Assembly (NCBI RefSeq): GCF_003056405.1 | Contig: NZ_PYVZ01000003.1 | Span: 1-64,000 of the forward strand | DNA: 64,000 nt | DNA from: Devosia indica | Lineage (GTDB): Bacteria; Pseudomonadota; Alphaproteobacteria; Rhizobiales; Devosiaceae | Reading direction: 5' to 3' | Part shown: positions 30,621-39,500 of the stretch, piece by piece | How positions within the stretch are numbered: the stretch's first letter is position 1 | Layout of the letters: each line of letters starts with the position of its first letter | Translations under genes and position numbers: made by a program | The notes under the pieces: generated by a model | The model's input: the letters and a program-made list of their open reading frames with translations, nothing else | Database searches by the model: none | Told to the model about the DNA's origin: nothing

Positions 30621-31558
30621 GCGCCCCCATCTTCCGCGACCCGATTGAGGATGGCGCTGCCGATCCGGTGGTTGTCAGGCGCGAAGGCACGGATGAGTGG
30701 TGGATGTTTTACACCAATCGCCGGGCCAGCGCGGACGAACCCGGCTTCGGCTGGATTCATGGTTCACCCATCGGCATTGCGGTCTCGCAGGACGGCGGGG
30801 CGAGCTGGGCCTATCGGGGGACGGTGAAGGGGCTGGATGCGCCGGGCGATGATGGCCTCAATACGCATTGGGCACCCGAAGTGGTGTTCGCCGAGGGGCA
30901 GTATCACATGTTCCTCAGCTATATCACCGGGGTGCCGACCCATTGGAAGGTACCGCGCACCATTACCCATTTCACCAGTCCTGACCTGGAGACCTGGACA
31001 CGGGTCGGGCCGCTGAAGCTATCCAGTAGCAATTGCATCGACGCCTGCGTTTTCCCCAGTCCCGATGGCCAGTGGCGGATGTGGTACAAGGATGAAGGTC
31101 AGGGATCGAGCACCTGGAGCGCGACCAGCCCTGACATGATGAATTGGACCCTGGAGGGGCTGGTTCTGCCTGGTTCACCCGATGCGCCGCCGCATGAAGG
31201 GCCCAATGTTTTCGCGCTGGGCGGTTATTACTGGCTGATCGTCGACGAATGGCGCGGACAGGCGGTGTATCGGTCGGACGATACGTTGAGATGGACGCGA
31301 CAGGGGCTCATCGCCGACAGGCCCGGCGCGGACCCGATGGACCAGCGCTATGCCCGCCATGCAGATGTGGTGGTCAATGGTGACCATGCCGCGATGTATT
31401 ATTTCACCCACCCCGAATGGGATGAGCGCAGCCAGACTGACGGACCGCCCGACGTTGCGGCGCGGCGCACGGCGATCCACCAGGCCCGGTTGACCGTGGT
31501 GGATGGGGTGCTGGTGTGCGAGCGGGATATTTCCAAGGATCTGGGGCTGCTCGGGTGA
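30617..31558 (+). CDS. GH43-like five-bladed beta-propeller glycosidase
   Basis: The 313-residue protein shows repeated blades with acidic residues at propeller active-site positions: DGAADPVVVRREG near residue 11, HWAPEVVFAEGQYHMFLSY, SNCIDACVFPSPDGQWRMWY and HEGPNVFALGGYYWLIVDEW. This is the plan of GH43/GH32-type enzymes. No signal peptide is seen, so the enzyme is cytosolic. It is the last gene of the importer operon (4-base overlap), and probably trims arabinofuranosyl or xylosyl oligosaccharides together with the GH51 enzyme. The exact family is unsure. Confidence 0.75.
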   Translation: MSAPIFRDPIEDGAADPVVVRREGTDEWWMFYTNRRASADEPGFGWIHGSPIGIAVSQDGGASWAYRGTVKGLDAPGDDGLNTHWAPEVVFAEGQYHMFLSYITGVPTHWKVPRTITHFTSPDLETWTRVGPLKLSSSNCIDACVFPSPDGQWRMWYKDEGQGSSTWSATSPDMMNWTLEGLVLPGSPDAPPHEGPNVFALGGYYWLIVDEWRGQAVYRSDDTLRWTRQGLIADRPGADPMDQRYARHADVVVNGDHAAMYYFTHPEWDERSQTDGPPDVAARRTAIHQARLTVVDGVLVCERDISKDLGLLG

Positions 31559-31565
31559 GCCAGGG

Positions 31566-33254
31566 CTACCCGGCGTGCCTGGAGGCAAGCGGTTCCTCTG
31601 CCACGACCCGGTCGCGCCCGCCTGATTTGGCGAGATACAGGCGTGAATCGGCAAGCTGCATCAGCTCACCCGTGGGGCGCATGCCGTCCCCGGAGGCAAC
31701 ACCAATGCTGACCGTCACTTTCATGCCGGGGGTGAGCTTGTCCCAGTCGGCATTGCCGATTGCGACCCGCACACCTTCACAGAAGGCGGCGGCCGTGGCC
31801 AGCGGGGCTTCGGGAAAGATCAGGGCAAATTCCTCGCCCCCCAGGCGCGCGACATGGCCATGCGTGGCGATCTGGTCGACCATGATCCGGGCGACGCGCT
31901 GAAGCACGGCATCACCCGCGATATGGGTGTGGCGATCATTGACCAGTTTGAAGTTGTCCAGATCGACAATTGCCACCGACAATGGATTGCCAGCCAGCCG
32001 GTCGAGGATCTGATCGAAGCTGCGACGGTTGGCGATGCCGGTGAGCGGATCGGACAGGGCCTGGTCTGCCAATTCGGCAGCACGGGCGCGCAGCCGGTCG
32101 GCCTCGGTCCGGATTTCCTCGACGCGTGCGCGGCGGCGGACCGCTTCGCCAGACTGGCGAACGAAGAGGTTGTGATAGAGGCGATGCATACCCAAGGCCG
32201 CAGCGGTGTCGCCCATGGCTTCCAAGATGCGGCTCAACGCCAGGGCAGCATTGACCTGATGGTCAATCTGTCCGGCCGACTCCGCCAGTGCCAGGGCGTC
32301 CCTGCAGGCCATCTCCGCCTGGCGGTATTGACCCACGGCGAAGAGAACGAGGCCGCGTGTATAGAGATGGTGGGCATGCAGACTGGAGCTGGCCTCGCCC
32401 GGTACATTGGTCCAGCGGTCGAGCAAGCTGATCGCCTCATCATTGCGGCCATCAGCGGACAGAAATTCGGCGCCGTTGCAAAGGGCAACGCGCAAGGTCC
32501 ATAGATCGCCCGCAGCCTCGGCCAGGCCTGCGGCCGCCGTGCTTTGGGCAATGGCCAAGGCCCTTTGATCGGCACGGCGCTCGTCCTCCCCCAACTTGGC
32601 CGCCAGTTCGGCCATCTTGGAGTGCGCAAAGCCCAGATTGAGCGTGTAGAATGCCTCAGCAGCAGTGTTGCCGCCCACCCGGGCCAGATTCACAGCCTGT
32701 TCGAGCAAGGACAAAGCCAGTTCGGACTCCTGGCACACCGAAAGCACAACGCCCCGCACATTCAAGGCAAAGGCCAGTATTGCCGGCGCATCCAGGGATT
32801 GCGCCAGTTCCAGCGCTTCGCCCGAAAGGTCGAACGCCTCATCGCCAAAGCCAAGGTCGAGGAACAGGAAGGCCTCGACGGCCAGAGCGCGCGCAATTTC
32901 CTCAGCGTTACCGAGACGCCGCCAAAGCCATTTCGCGCCTATGGCACACTCCAGGCCCTGCTCCGGATCACCCATCTTGAAGCAGGTCCAGGCGATCTCG
33001 CAGAGACTGGCGGCCATAAGGTCCGCAGCTCCGGCTTCTTCGGCGCTGGAATAGACAGCCTTGAAATGACTCAGGGCTTCATCCAGATCACCGGCGCGCA
33101 GCAGCAAGGTGCCCGCTGAAAAGTGTTCGCCAAATCCTGTACCAGTGACCTGCACGTGCAAAGCCCAGAAGAATCGTTGAGCACAGTCTAGCGCAGATAG
33201 TTTGCGCAATACTCCTGGAAACGATACTTTTGTTGAATGGCGATCGAGCGCCAT
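31566..33254 (-). CDS. TPR-repeat diguanylate cyclase (GGDEF)
   Basis: Makes cyclic di-GMP from two GTP. Residues about 40-350 are helical TPR-like repeats (AGTLLLRAGDLDEALSHF, GDPEQGLECA, YTRGLVLFAVGQYRQAE). A linker coiled coil (RVEEIRTEADRLRARAAELA) leads to a C-terminal GGDEF domain from about 395 (DPLTGIANRRSFDQIL) with the active motif GGEEF at 472-476. No RxxD inhibitory site is visible upstream of that motif, so product feedback may be absent. No membrane segment is seen; the TPR part probably receives a protein signal. The first ATG of the frame lacks a good ribosome-binding site, so the true start may be later. It converges on the arabinoside operon. Confidence 0.9.
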   Translation of the reverse strand: MALDRHSTKVSFPGVLRKLSALDCAQRFFWALHVQVTGTGFGEHFSAGTLLLRAGDLDEALSHFKAVYSSAEEAGAADLMAASLCEIAWTCFKMGDPEQGLECAIGAKWLWRRLGNAEEIARALAVEAFLFLDLGFGDEAFDLSGEALELAQSLDAPAILAFALNVRGVVLSVCQESELALSLLEQAVNLARVGGNTAAEAFYTLNLGFAHSKMAELAAKLGEDERRADQRALAIAQSTAAAGLAEAAGDLWTLRVALCNGAEFLSADGRNDEAISLLDRWTNVPGEASSSLHAHHLYTRGLVLFAVGQYRQAEMACRDALALAESAGQIDHQVNAALALSRILEAMGDTAAALGMHRLYHNLFVRQSGEAVRRRARVEEIRTEADRLRARAAELADQALSDPLTGIANRRSFDQILDRLAGNPLSVAIVDLDNFKLVNDRHTHIAGDAVLQRVARIMVDQIATHGHVARLGGEEFALIFPEAPLATAAAFCEGVRVAIGNADWDKLTPGMKVTVSIGVASGDGMRPTGELMQLADSRLYLAKSGGRDRVVAEEPLASRHAG

Positions 33255-33284
33255 ACACCGTGCGGCAATGGCGTTCAGATCATC

Positions 33285-33779
33285 TCAATCCTGGTCTGGT
33301 TTCCAGACCGGGTCGGGCTCCCGCCGCAGTGGTCCCATCTGGGTAATGTCGTCGCCACGACGCATGGAGATATTCATGCGGAACGAATTGCCGATGCGCT
33401 CGGATCGCTCCACGAACAGCGCCGCAATATCGGGCGGGCAGATTTCCTCGACAGTCTGGCGGAAGAGGCGCAACCAGCGCATGAAATGAATATCGGCGAG
33501 ATCGGGAATGGCCATGTGCTTGGGCATGGGCCGGCCATTGTAGCGTCCCGAGCCGAGCAGCATCGAACTCCAGAAATCGGTGATCTTGTCGAGATGCCCT
33601 GGCCATTCCGCATCGGCAATAACGCGATTGAAGATCGGACCGATTACATCGTCGCGGCGTGCACGGGCGTAGAACGCATCGACGACGGTTCGGATCATTG
33701 CTTCGTCGAGCCCCTCGGGCGTATCCCAGCCGATGCGGTGCAGTTGCGTGCCCACGGATGGCCGATCATGGGGCGGCAT
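33285..33779 (-). CDS. Truncated haemoglobin, group III
   Basis: A 164-residue 2-over-2 globin. The segments VVDAFYARARRDDVIGPIF, WPGHLDKITDFWSSMLLG and YNGRPMPKHMAI are typical of group III truncated haemoglobins, and a histidine in DIHFMRWLRLF is in the proximal (F8) region. Such proteins bind oxygen, NO or peroxide and are linked to nitrosative or microaerobic stress; the reaction here is not known. The start at 33779 lies inside the end of the SufR-like gene (14-base overlap), so the two are co-translated. Confidence 0.85.
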   Translation of the reverse strand: MPPHDRPSVGTQLHRIGWDTPEGLDEAMIRTVVDAFYARARRDDVIGPIFNRVIADAEWPGHLDKITDFWSSMLLGSGRYNGRPMPKHMAIPDLADIHFMRWLRLFRQTVEEICPPDIAALFVERSERIGNSFRMNISMRRGDDITQMGPLRREPDPVWKPDQD

Positions 33780-34440
33780 TATCAATGCTCCTGATCGCAT
33801 AGGTGCAGCGACGCCCACCTGAAACAATATGCTCCTGACGCTCGACCTCAACGTCTGGACCCAGCACCGATCGGAACACTTCGAGCTCGGCGCGGCAAAA
33901 GCCCTGGCAGGCCGTTGCGGCAGCGCAGATCGGGCAGTGGTTCTCGACCAGCAGCATCGACCCGTCGGGCTGTTCGGTCCAGGCAGCCATATAGCCTTCC
34001 TGGCTGCGCAGATCGGCCAGCGCGGCGACCCTGGACCTCAAGTCCGTCGCCGACCCTACTGCTGCTTCGTAGGCGCAACGTGTATCGGTCTCGCGGGCGG
34101 TAATGATGGTGTCGAGCACATCCTCGCCGAGATGGTCACGCACGATATCGAGCAATTGCACCGTCAACGCCGCATGCGTATCAGGAAAGCGGGCCTGGGC
34201 AGCAGGTGCCAGACTCCACAACTGGGTTGGCCGTCCGACGCCGCTGGCTGCGCTATGCGCTTCCACCAGGCCCTCTTCGGCCAAACGCTGCAATTGCTGG
34301 CGGGCCGCCTCGCTGGTGGTTCCCAGGGATTTCCCCAAGGCCGCCGCCGAGAGCGCACCGTGCATCTTGAGGGCCATGAGAACACGCTCGGCCGGGCTGC
34401 GTGGCGACCACACAGCATTTTCCAAGCTCGAACTTGACAT
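33766..34440 (-). CDS. SufR-like Fe-S winged-helix transcriptional regulator
   Basis: The N-terminal winged helix (ERVLMALKMHGALSAAALGK, then GTTSEAARQQLQRLAEEGLV) resembles DeoR/ArsR-type proteins. The C-terminal half carries C169, C172, C178 and C182 (CPICAAATACQGFC) and C212 (GGRRCTY). The C-x12-C spacing between C169 and C182 plus a last Cys about 30 residues later is the pattern of SufR, whose [4Fe-4S] cluster controls DNA binding. The start is uncertain: ATGs at 34440 and 34467 are both possible. It is divergent from sodB and co-transcribed with the truncated haemoglobin, suggesting a role in oxidative or nitrosative stress rather than only Fe-S assembly; no suf genes are in the window. 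Confidence 0.8.
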   Translation of the reverse strand: MSSSSLENAVWSPRSPAERVLMALKMHGALSAAALGKSLGTTSEAARQQLQRLAEEGLVEAHSAASGVGRPTQLWSLAPAAQARFPDTHAALTVQLLDIVRDHLGEDVLDTIITARETDTRCAYEAAVGSATDLRSRVAALADLRSQEGYMAAWTEQPDGSMLLVENHCPICAAATACQGFCRAELEVFRSVLGPDVEVERQEHIVSGGRRCTYAIRSIDNAAP

Positions 34441-34527
34441 ATCATCGGAAAGGGTTTTCAAAGCCATTGCTTGGAAATTAACCCGGCGCGCACAAACTTG
34501 CAAGCCGAATGCGAAAGGACCCCGAAC

Positions 34528-35130
34528 ATGACCTTCACGCTGCCCTCCCTGACCTATTCAGCCGATGCCCTTGCTGGCAATGGCATGAGCCAGGAAACGC
34601 TGGAACTGCATCACGGCAAGCACCATCAGGCCTATGTCACAGCGCTCAACGGCTTTGTCGAAAAGATGCCGGAACTGGCCGGTAAGTCGCTCGAAGAGAT
34701 TGTGACGTTTGCAAACGACAAGGCTGATCTCGCGCCAGTGTTCAACAATGCCGGCCAGCACTGGAACCATATCCATTTCTGGCAGGCGCTGACCCCTGAG
34801 GGCGGCAAGCTGCCCGGCAAGCTGGAAGCCAAGATCATCGAGGATTTCGGGTCTGTCGATGCATTCAAGGATAGTTTCAAGACCGCTGCGACCACGCAAT
34901 TCGGATCGGGCTGGGCCTGGCTGGTGCTTGGGACCGACGGCAAGCTCAAGACCACCAAGACCCCCAATGGTTCCAACCCGCTGGCCACCGGAGAGGGCAA
35001 GGTGTTGCTCGGTCTCGATGTCTGGGAACACTCCTACTATGTCGACTTCCGCAATCGCCGACCGGACTATGTGAGCAATTTCCTCGACAAGCTCGCCAAT
35101 TACGAGTTTGCCGAAGCCAATCTGGGCTAA
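34528..35130 (+). CDS. sodB: Superoxide dismutase, Fe/Mn family
   Basis: Converts superoxide to oxygen and hydrogen peroxide in the cytoplasm. The 200-residue protein has the four metal ligands H28, H81, D164 and H168 (LELHHGKHHQAY, QHWNHIHFW, GLDVWEHSYY) and the usual SAM-like opening FTLPSLTYSADALA. The start at 34528 has AAAGGA about 9 bases upstream; the longer frame reads into the divergent promoter. Motifs look closer to iron-type alphaproteobacterial SodB, but metal use cannot be decided from sequence. Confidence 0.96.
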   Translation: MTFTLPSLTYSADALAGNGMSQETLELHHGKHHQAYVTALNGFVEKMPELAGKSLEEIVTFANDKADLAPVFNNAGQHWNHIHFWQALTPEGGKLPGKLEAKIIEDFGSVDAFKDSFKTAATTQFGSGWAWLVLGTDGKLKTTKTPNGSNPLATGEGKVLLGLDVWEHSYYVDFRNRRPDYVSNFLDKLANYEFAEANLG

Positions 35131-35140
35131 AGCCCCGCTG

Positions 35141-35169
35141 TGAGCCGCGACTCCGGCGTGCGCGGCTCA
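35141..35169 (+). terminator. Hairpin downstream of sodB
   Basis: A perfect 9-bp stem (35141-35149 with 35161-35169) begins 10 bases after the sodB stop; no T-run follows. A second small hairpin (35200-35206 with 35216-35222) lies before the next gene. Confidence 0.5.
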
Positions 35170-35253
35170 ACCCCACCTATCCTCCCTCTGAGCGGGGGAG
35201 GTGCAACCCGGTATTTTGCACCGGCCACATTGCACTGGTAGCCTGTTTCCACC

Positions 35254-35805
35254 ATGACTATCCCCATGCCCGAGTTCGAATTGCCTGACACCATGGCCCT
35301 TAGGCCGCTGCGCCGGCCAGCCATCAATGATGCCGAGTTCCGCTCGGCCATGTCGGGCCTGGCTTCGAGTGTTCACGTCGTGACCGCCCGTCGGGGCGAC
35401 GAACGTGTGGGACGGACGGCCACCTCGGTGCTGTCCTTGTCGGCACAGCCGCCTGCCATTCTGGTATCTATCGACATTGTGAGCCGACTGGCCGATCTGA
35501 TCGCCAAGACCGGCTGCTTCTCCCTGGCCATGCTGGCGACCGGTCAAGAGAACATTGCAGATGCCTTTGCCGGGCGCGTGGAACCGGCGGACAGGTTCGG
35601 CATCGGACAATGGGGACGCTGGCCCTCGGGGCAACCCTATCTGCAAGGGGCTGTGACAGCGCTGGACTGTGAAGTGATCGGGGCGATGGAAACAGGCACG
35701 CATGTGCTGTTTGCAGGCGCAATTATCGAAGCGGAAACCAGTACCGGAGCAAGCCCCCTGCTCTGGCATCGGCACGGCTACCGCGCCTTGCACGGGGTCG
35801 ACTGA
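35254..35805 (+). CDS. Flavin reductase-like FMN-binding protein
   Basis: A 183-residue split-barrel flavoprotein of the HpaC/RutF type, which supplies reduced flavin to monooxygenases. The family core is visible: FRSAMSGLASSVHVVTA, the flavin-binding GRTATSVLSLSAQPPAILVSID, CFSLAMLATGQENIA and the end LLWHRHGYRALHG. It has no monooxygenase partner nearby, so its electron acceptor is unknown. The first ATG at 35254 is used; MALRPLRR at residue 14 is a possible later start. Confidence 0.85.
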   Translation: MTIPMPEFELPDTMALRPLRRPAINDAEFRSAMSGLASSVHVVTARRGDERVGRTATSVLSLSAQPPAILVSIDIVSRLADLIAKTGCFSLAMLATGQENIADAFAGRVEPADRFGIGQWGRWPSGQPYLQGAVTALDCEVIGAMETGTHVLFAGAIIEAETSTGASPLLWHRHGYRALHGVD

Positions 35806-35892
35806 CAGGCCCGGCAGTGCCACACTATGGGTGCGCGTCAGGGCAACCTCTGCCGCCACGCGACGTTTACCCCCGGAGAACGGGAACTTATC

Positions 35893-36171
35893 GTGCCGAA
35901 ATATTACTTTCACTACCGTACTGATGAAGCGCTGATCCGCGACGAGTCCGGCAGCGAGCACCCCGATCTGGATGCCGCAGAGCAAACTGCCGCAGAGATG
36001 GGCCGGGCCATAATTGAAAAAGTGGCGGGTGAAGGGGGCGAAATGGACGCGCCCCGCTCGATCGAAATTACCGATGCCGCTGGTCACGACCTGCTCTATG
36101 TCGTGTTCTGGGCTGGCCCGAAGGTCGGTAATGGCCCTGCCACGCCGATTGAACCAGCGACTATCCACTAG
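35893..36171 (+). CDS. DUF6894-type small protein
   Basis: The core VPKYYFHYRTDEALIRDESGSEHPDLDA, split as PKYYFHYRTDEAL and RDESGSEHPDLDA, is typical of the small DUF6894 proteins frequent in Hyphomicrobiales. The function is unknown. A GTG start at 35893 is chosen because similarity begins exactly there (family members start near the YYFH motif); the in-frame ATG at 35827 adds 22 unrelated residues. The product is 92 residues, cytosolic and acidic. A terminator follows. Confidence 0.75.
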   Translation: MPKYYFHYRTDEALIRDESGSEHPDLDAAEQTAAEMGRAIIEKVAGEGGEMDAPRSIEITDAAGHDLLYVVFWAGPKVGNGPATPIEPATIH

Positions 36172-36207
36172 GCGCCAATACAACGCACCATATCGCTGCA
36201 AACAATT

Positions 36208-36238
36208 ATGGCGGCCAATTGGCCGCCATTGCTATTTT
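36208..36238 (+). terminator. Terminator after the DUF6894 gene
   Basis: A perfect palindrome (9-bp arms, 36208-36216 with 36221-36229) followed by a T-rich stretch. It also lies 29 bases past the end of a small minus-strand gene and may serve both strands. Confidence 0.7.
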
Positions 36239-36257
36239 CTCAGGTGGCGAACCGCGC

Positions 36258-36356
36258 CTACCCGAACATCGCTCCGGCGTGAACAGTCACCAAGAAGCCG
36301 AACAGCAAGGCCGCGGCCAGACCGATATAGGAAACATAGTGGGACAGTTTGGGCAT
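36258..36356 (-). CDS. 32-residue single-span membrane protein
   Basis: The minus-strand frame encodes MPKLSHYVSYIGLAAALLF followed by GFLVTVHAGAMFG: a short polar start and one hydrophobic helix. The ribosome-binding site AGGA sits about 6 bases before the ATG at 36356. A longer frame starting at 36548 reads through non-family sequence and is rejected. Proteins this small often modulate larger membrane complexes; the function here is unknown. Confidence 0.6.
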   Translation of the reverse strand: MPKLSHYVSYIGLAAALLFGFLVTVHAGAMFG

Positions 36357-36593
36357 GGAGGATCCTGCTTTCGAAACTGCACTAACTCTATCAGATCGGT
36401 AGAGTTTAACAAGTCGTAAACGCATCGTGCCGATGAGATGCCGAGAAACGGATTGCCCAATTGTGACGTTCCAATGAAACGCTGTGCTGAATTGCGCTCC
36501 CGAAGGAGACACTTCGAATACCAACCTTGGTGGTGCAGACACTGTCATCAGAGGTGCATAAGGTAGGGCTGCGAGTCACGGGGGAAGCTTGGG

Positions 36594-39500
36594 ATGACGA
36601 CTAGGGTCAAGGCACAATTGCTGGAGCTGGCAAAATCAAAGTCGGCGGGCAATGACAGCCTGCAACGACTCCTCGTTGCGGCGATTTCCGCTGCCGATGC
36701 GGACGATCTGGAGCGACAGAATGGCGATGCGCTGATTGCCGCGCTGACCACCAGCCATGAGCGGCTGACCGCGACTCCGCAAGGCGCTACCCGTGTTGCA
36801 ACCACCGCCCCTGCTGGTCCGGGCGAAGCTCTGATGCTCGACATTGTCTGCCCGGACATGCCGTTCATCGTGGACAGTGCCCTGGCTGCTTTGCGGGCCA
36901 TGGGCGGCACCATCCGGATGTTTGCCCATCCTGTGCTGCAAGTTGCCAATGGCGTCGTCGTGCCCCAGGGGGGCGAGAGCGTCAGCATGCTGCATATTCA
37001 AAGCGATCCAGTCGCCGATGCCAATGCGCTGGTCGAGGAAATGCAGGCAACGCTGCTGGAGGTGGCGCGGGCCGTTGCGGACTGGCAAGCCATGCTGGAG
37101 CGGGTGCGGCGTGCATCCGAAGGCCTGGGGCAGCTCAAGGCCGTGCAGCGCGATGAGCCTGAGCGGTTCATCGAATGGCTGATCGAGCATAATTTTACCT
37201 TTCTGGGCTGCCGCGAATACCGCCTGGACGGCGACGTGCTGCTGCCTGTGGCTGGCACCGGGCTGGGCATCTTGCGCGACGAAGGCCTCAAAGTCCTGCG
37301 CAGCGGCCCGCACTACGTAGAAAGCACGCCGCAACTGGTGGACTTTGTCGCCGGGCCCGAGCCCCTGCTTGTCACCAAGGCCAATGTCCGGGCCCGCGTG
37401 CACAGGCGCACCCACCTGGATTATGTCGGGATCAAACTATACGACGCGACAGGGGCGGCCAGCGGCGAATTGCGCGTTGTGGGGCACTACACCGCCCAGG
37501 CGCTGGCGACCCCGCACACCGACGTGCCGATCATCCGGCGCAAGATTGCTGATGTGATGCGACAGTCTGGTGTCGATCCGCTGGGGCATGCCGGTCGCAC
37601 TCTGCTTGGGGCGCTGGACAGCTATCCGCGGGACGAGTTGTTCCAGATCGACACCCAGCAACTCGCCGAATTCGCCGGCGCCATCGCCGGCCTCTATGAC
37701 CGCCCCCGCGTGCGGGTGTTGCCGCGGATCGACCGGTTCGACAATTTCGTCTCCATTCTCGTCTATGTACCGCGCGACCGCTATGACGGTGCGGTTCGCG
37801 CCCGGATCACCCAATATCTCGCCGACCTCTATGATGGGCGCGTTTCGGCCTACTACCCGCACTTCCCCGAGGGGGACCTGGTGCGGCTGCATGTGATCAT
37901 CGGACGTAATGGCGGGGCAACGCCCCAGCCCGATCGACGAGCGCTGGAGACGGGCGTTGAGGCCCTGACGCATGATTTTTCCGACATGTTGATGGCGGCG
38001 GCCACCGAGCAGGCGGCGGTCAGCGACTGGAAGCAGGCCTTTTCCGGCGCCTATCAGAGCCGCAATGATGCCCAGGACGCATTGCGCGATATCGCGGTTT
38101 TCGAGGGGCTGGGCGATGACGGTGTGGCCATTCGCCTGGTCAGGCGTACCGGCACGGACGGGGCGCTCGGCCTCAAATTCTATCATGAAGGCACCGCCAT
38201 TCCGCTGTCGGACCGCGTGCCAATGCTGGAGCATTTCGGTTTCCGGGTGATCGATGAGCGGACCTACACCATCGTGCCGCGCGATGGGGTCGAGCGCTAT
38301 CTTCACGACATGGTGCTCGAGTTGAACGAGGACGGCGATATCGACGTTCTGGCGCGCGCCGGGGCGATCGAGGCGGGGCTGCTGGCCGTATGGATGGGCC
38401 AGGCCGAGAGCGACCAGCTCAATGCGCTAGTGACCCTGGCCGACCTGGAGTGGAGCGACGCCGCCCTGCTGCGCGCCTTGTCGCGCTATTTGCGGCAGGT
38501 GGGCACCTCCCACTCACAGCGCTACATCGCCAGGGCCATGGTGACACAGCGGTCGGCCGCGCAGGCGCTGGTGGCCCTGTTCGCAGCACTGCACGATCCT
38601 GAGGTGATCGACCGTGCGCAGGCCGCCGAGGACGCGCGCGCCGCCATCGTGGCGGCGCTCGACCAGATCACTTCGCTTGACGAAGACACGATCGTGCGGC
38701 GCTTCTGGAACCTGATCGAGGCATCGGTGCGCACCAATGCCTGGCAGCGCGACGAAAACGGCGACAGGCGGGCCGCACTCGCCATCAAATTCGACAGTCA
38801 CAAGGTAGAGGGCATGGTCGCGCCCCGGCCTTATCGGGAAATCTCGGTCTATTCGCCGCGCGTGGAAGGGGTGCATCTCAGATTTGGCGCCATTGCCCGC
38901 GGCGGGTTGCGCTGGTCGGACCGGCCCGAGGATTTCCGCACCGAAGTGCTGGGCCTGGTCAAGGCGCAACAGGTCAAGAACGCAGTGATCGTGCCGGTCG
39001 GGGCGAAGGGCGGGTTCGTGCCCAAGCGCCTGACAGCGGGCATGGCGCGCGAGGCCTGGCTCGAGGAAGGCCGGGACAGCTACAAGGTCTTCATCGGCGC
39101 TCTGCTGGACGTGACCGACAATCTTGTCGATGGCGTTGTGGTGCCGCCGGCCGATGTGGTCCGGCGCGACGGCGACGATCCCTATCTGGTGGTGGCGGCC
39201 GATAAGGGTACGGCGAGCTTTTCCGACATCGCCAATGGCATTGCCACGGCGCGCGGCTTCTGGCTGGGCGACGCCTTCGCATCGGGCGGTTCGGCGGGCT
39301 ATGACCACAAGAAGATGGGCATTACCGCGCGCGGCGGCTGGGAGGCCGTGAAGCGCCACTTCCGCGAGATGGATCGCGATATCCAGAAAGAGCCGTTCAC
39401 AGTCGCCGGCGTCGGCGACATGAGTGGCGACGTGTTCGGCAATGGCATGTTGCTCAGCCACGAAATCCGGCTGGTCGCAGCGTTTGACCACCGGGACATT

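Noticed and set aside
35167..36201. 344-residue minus-strand frame
   Set aside because: Shadow of the flavin reductase and DUF6894 genes.
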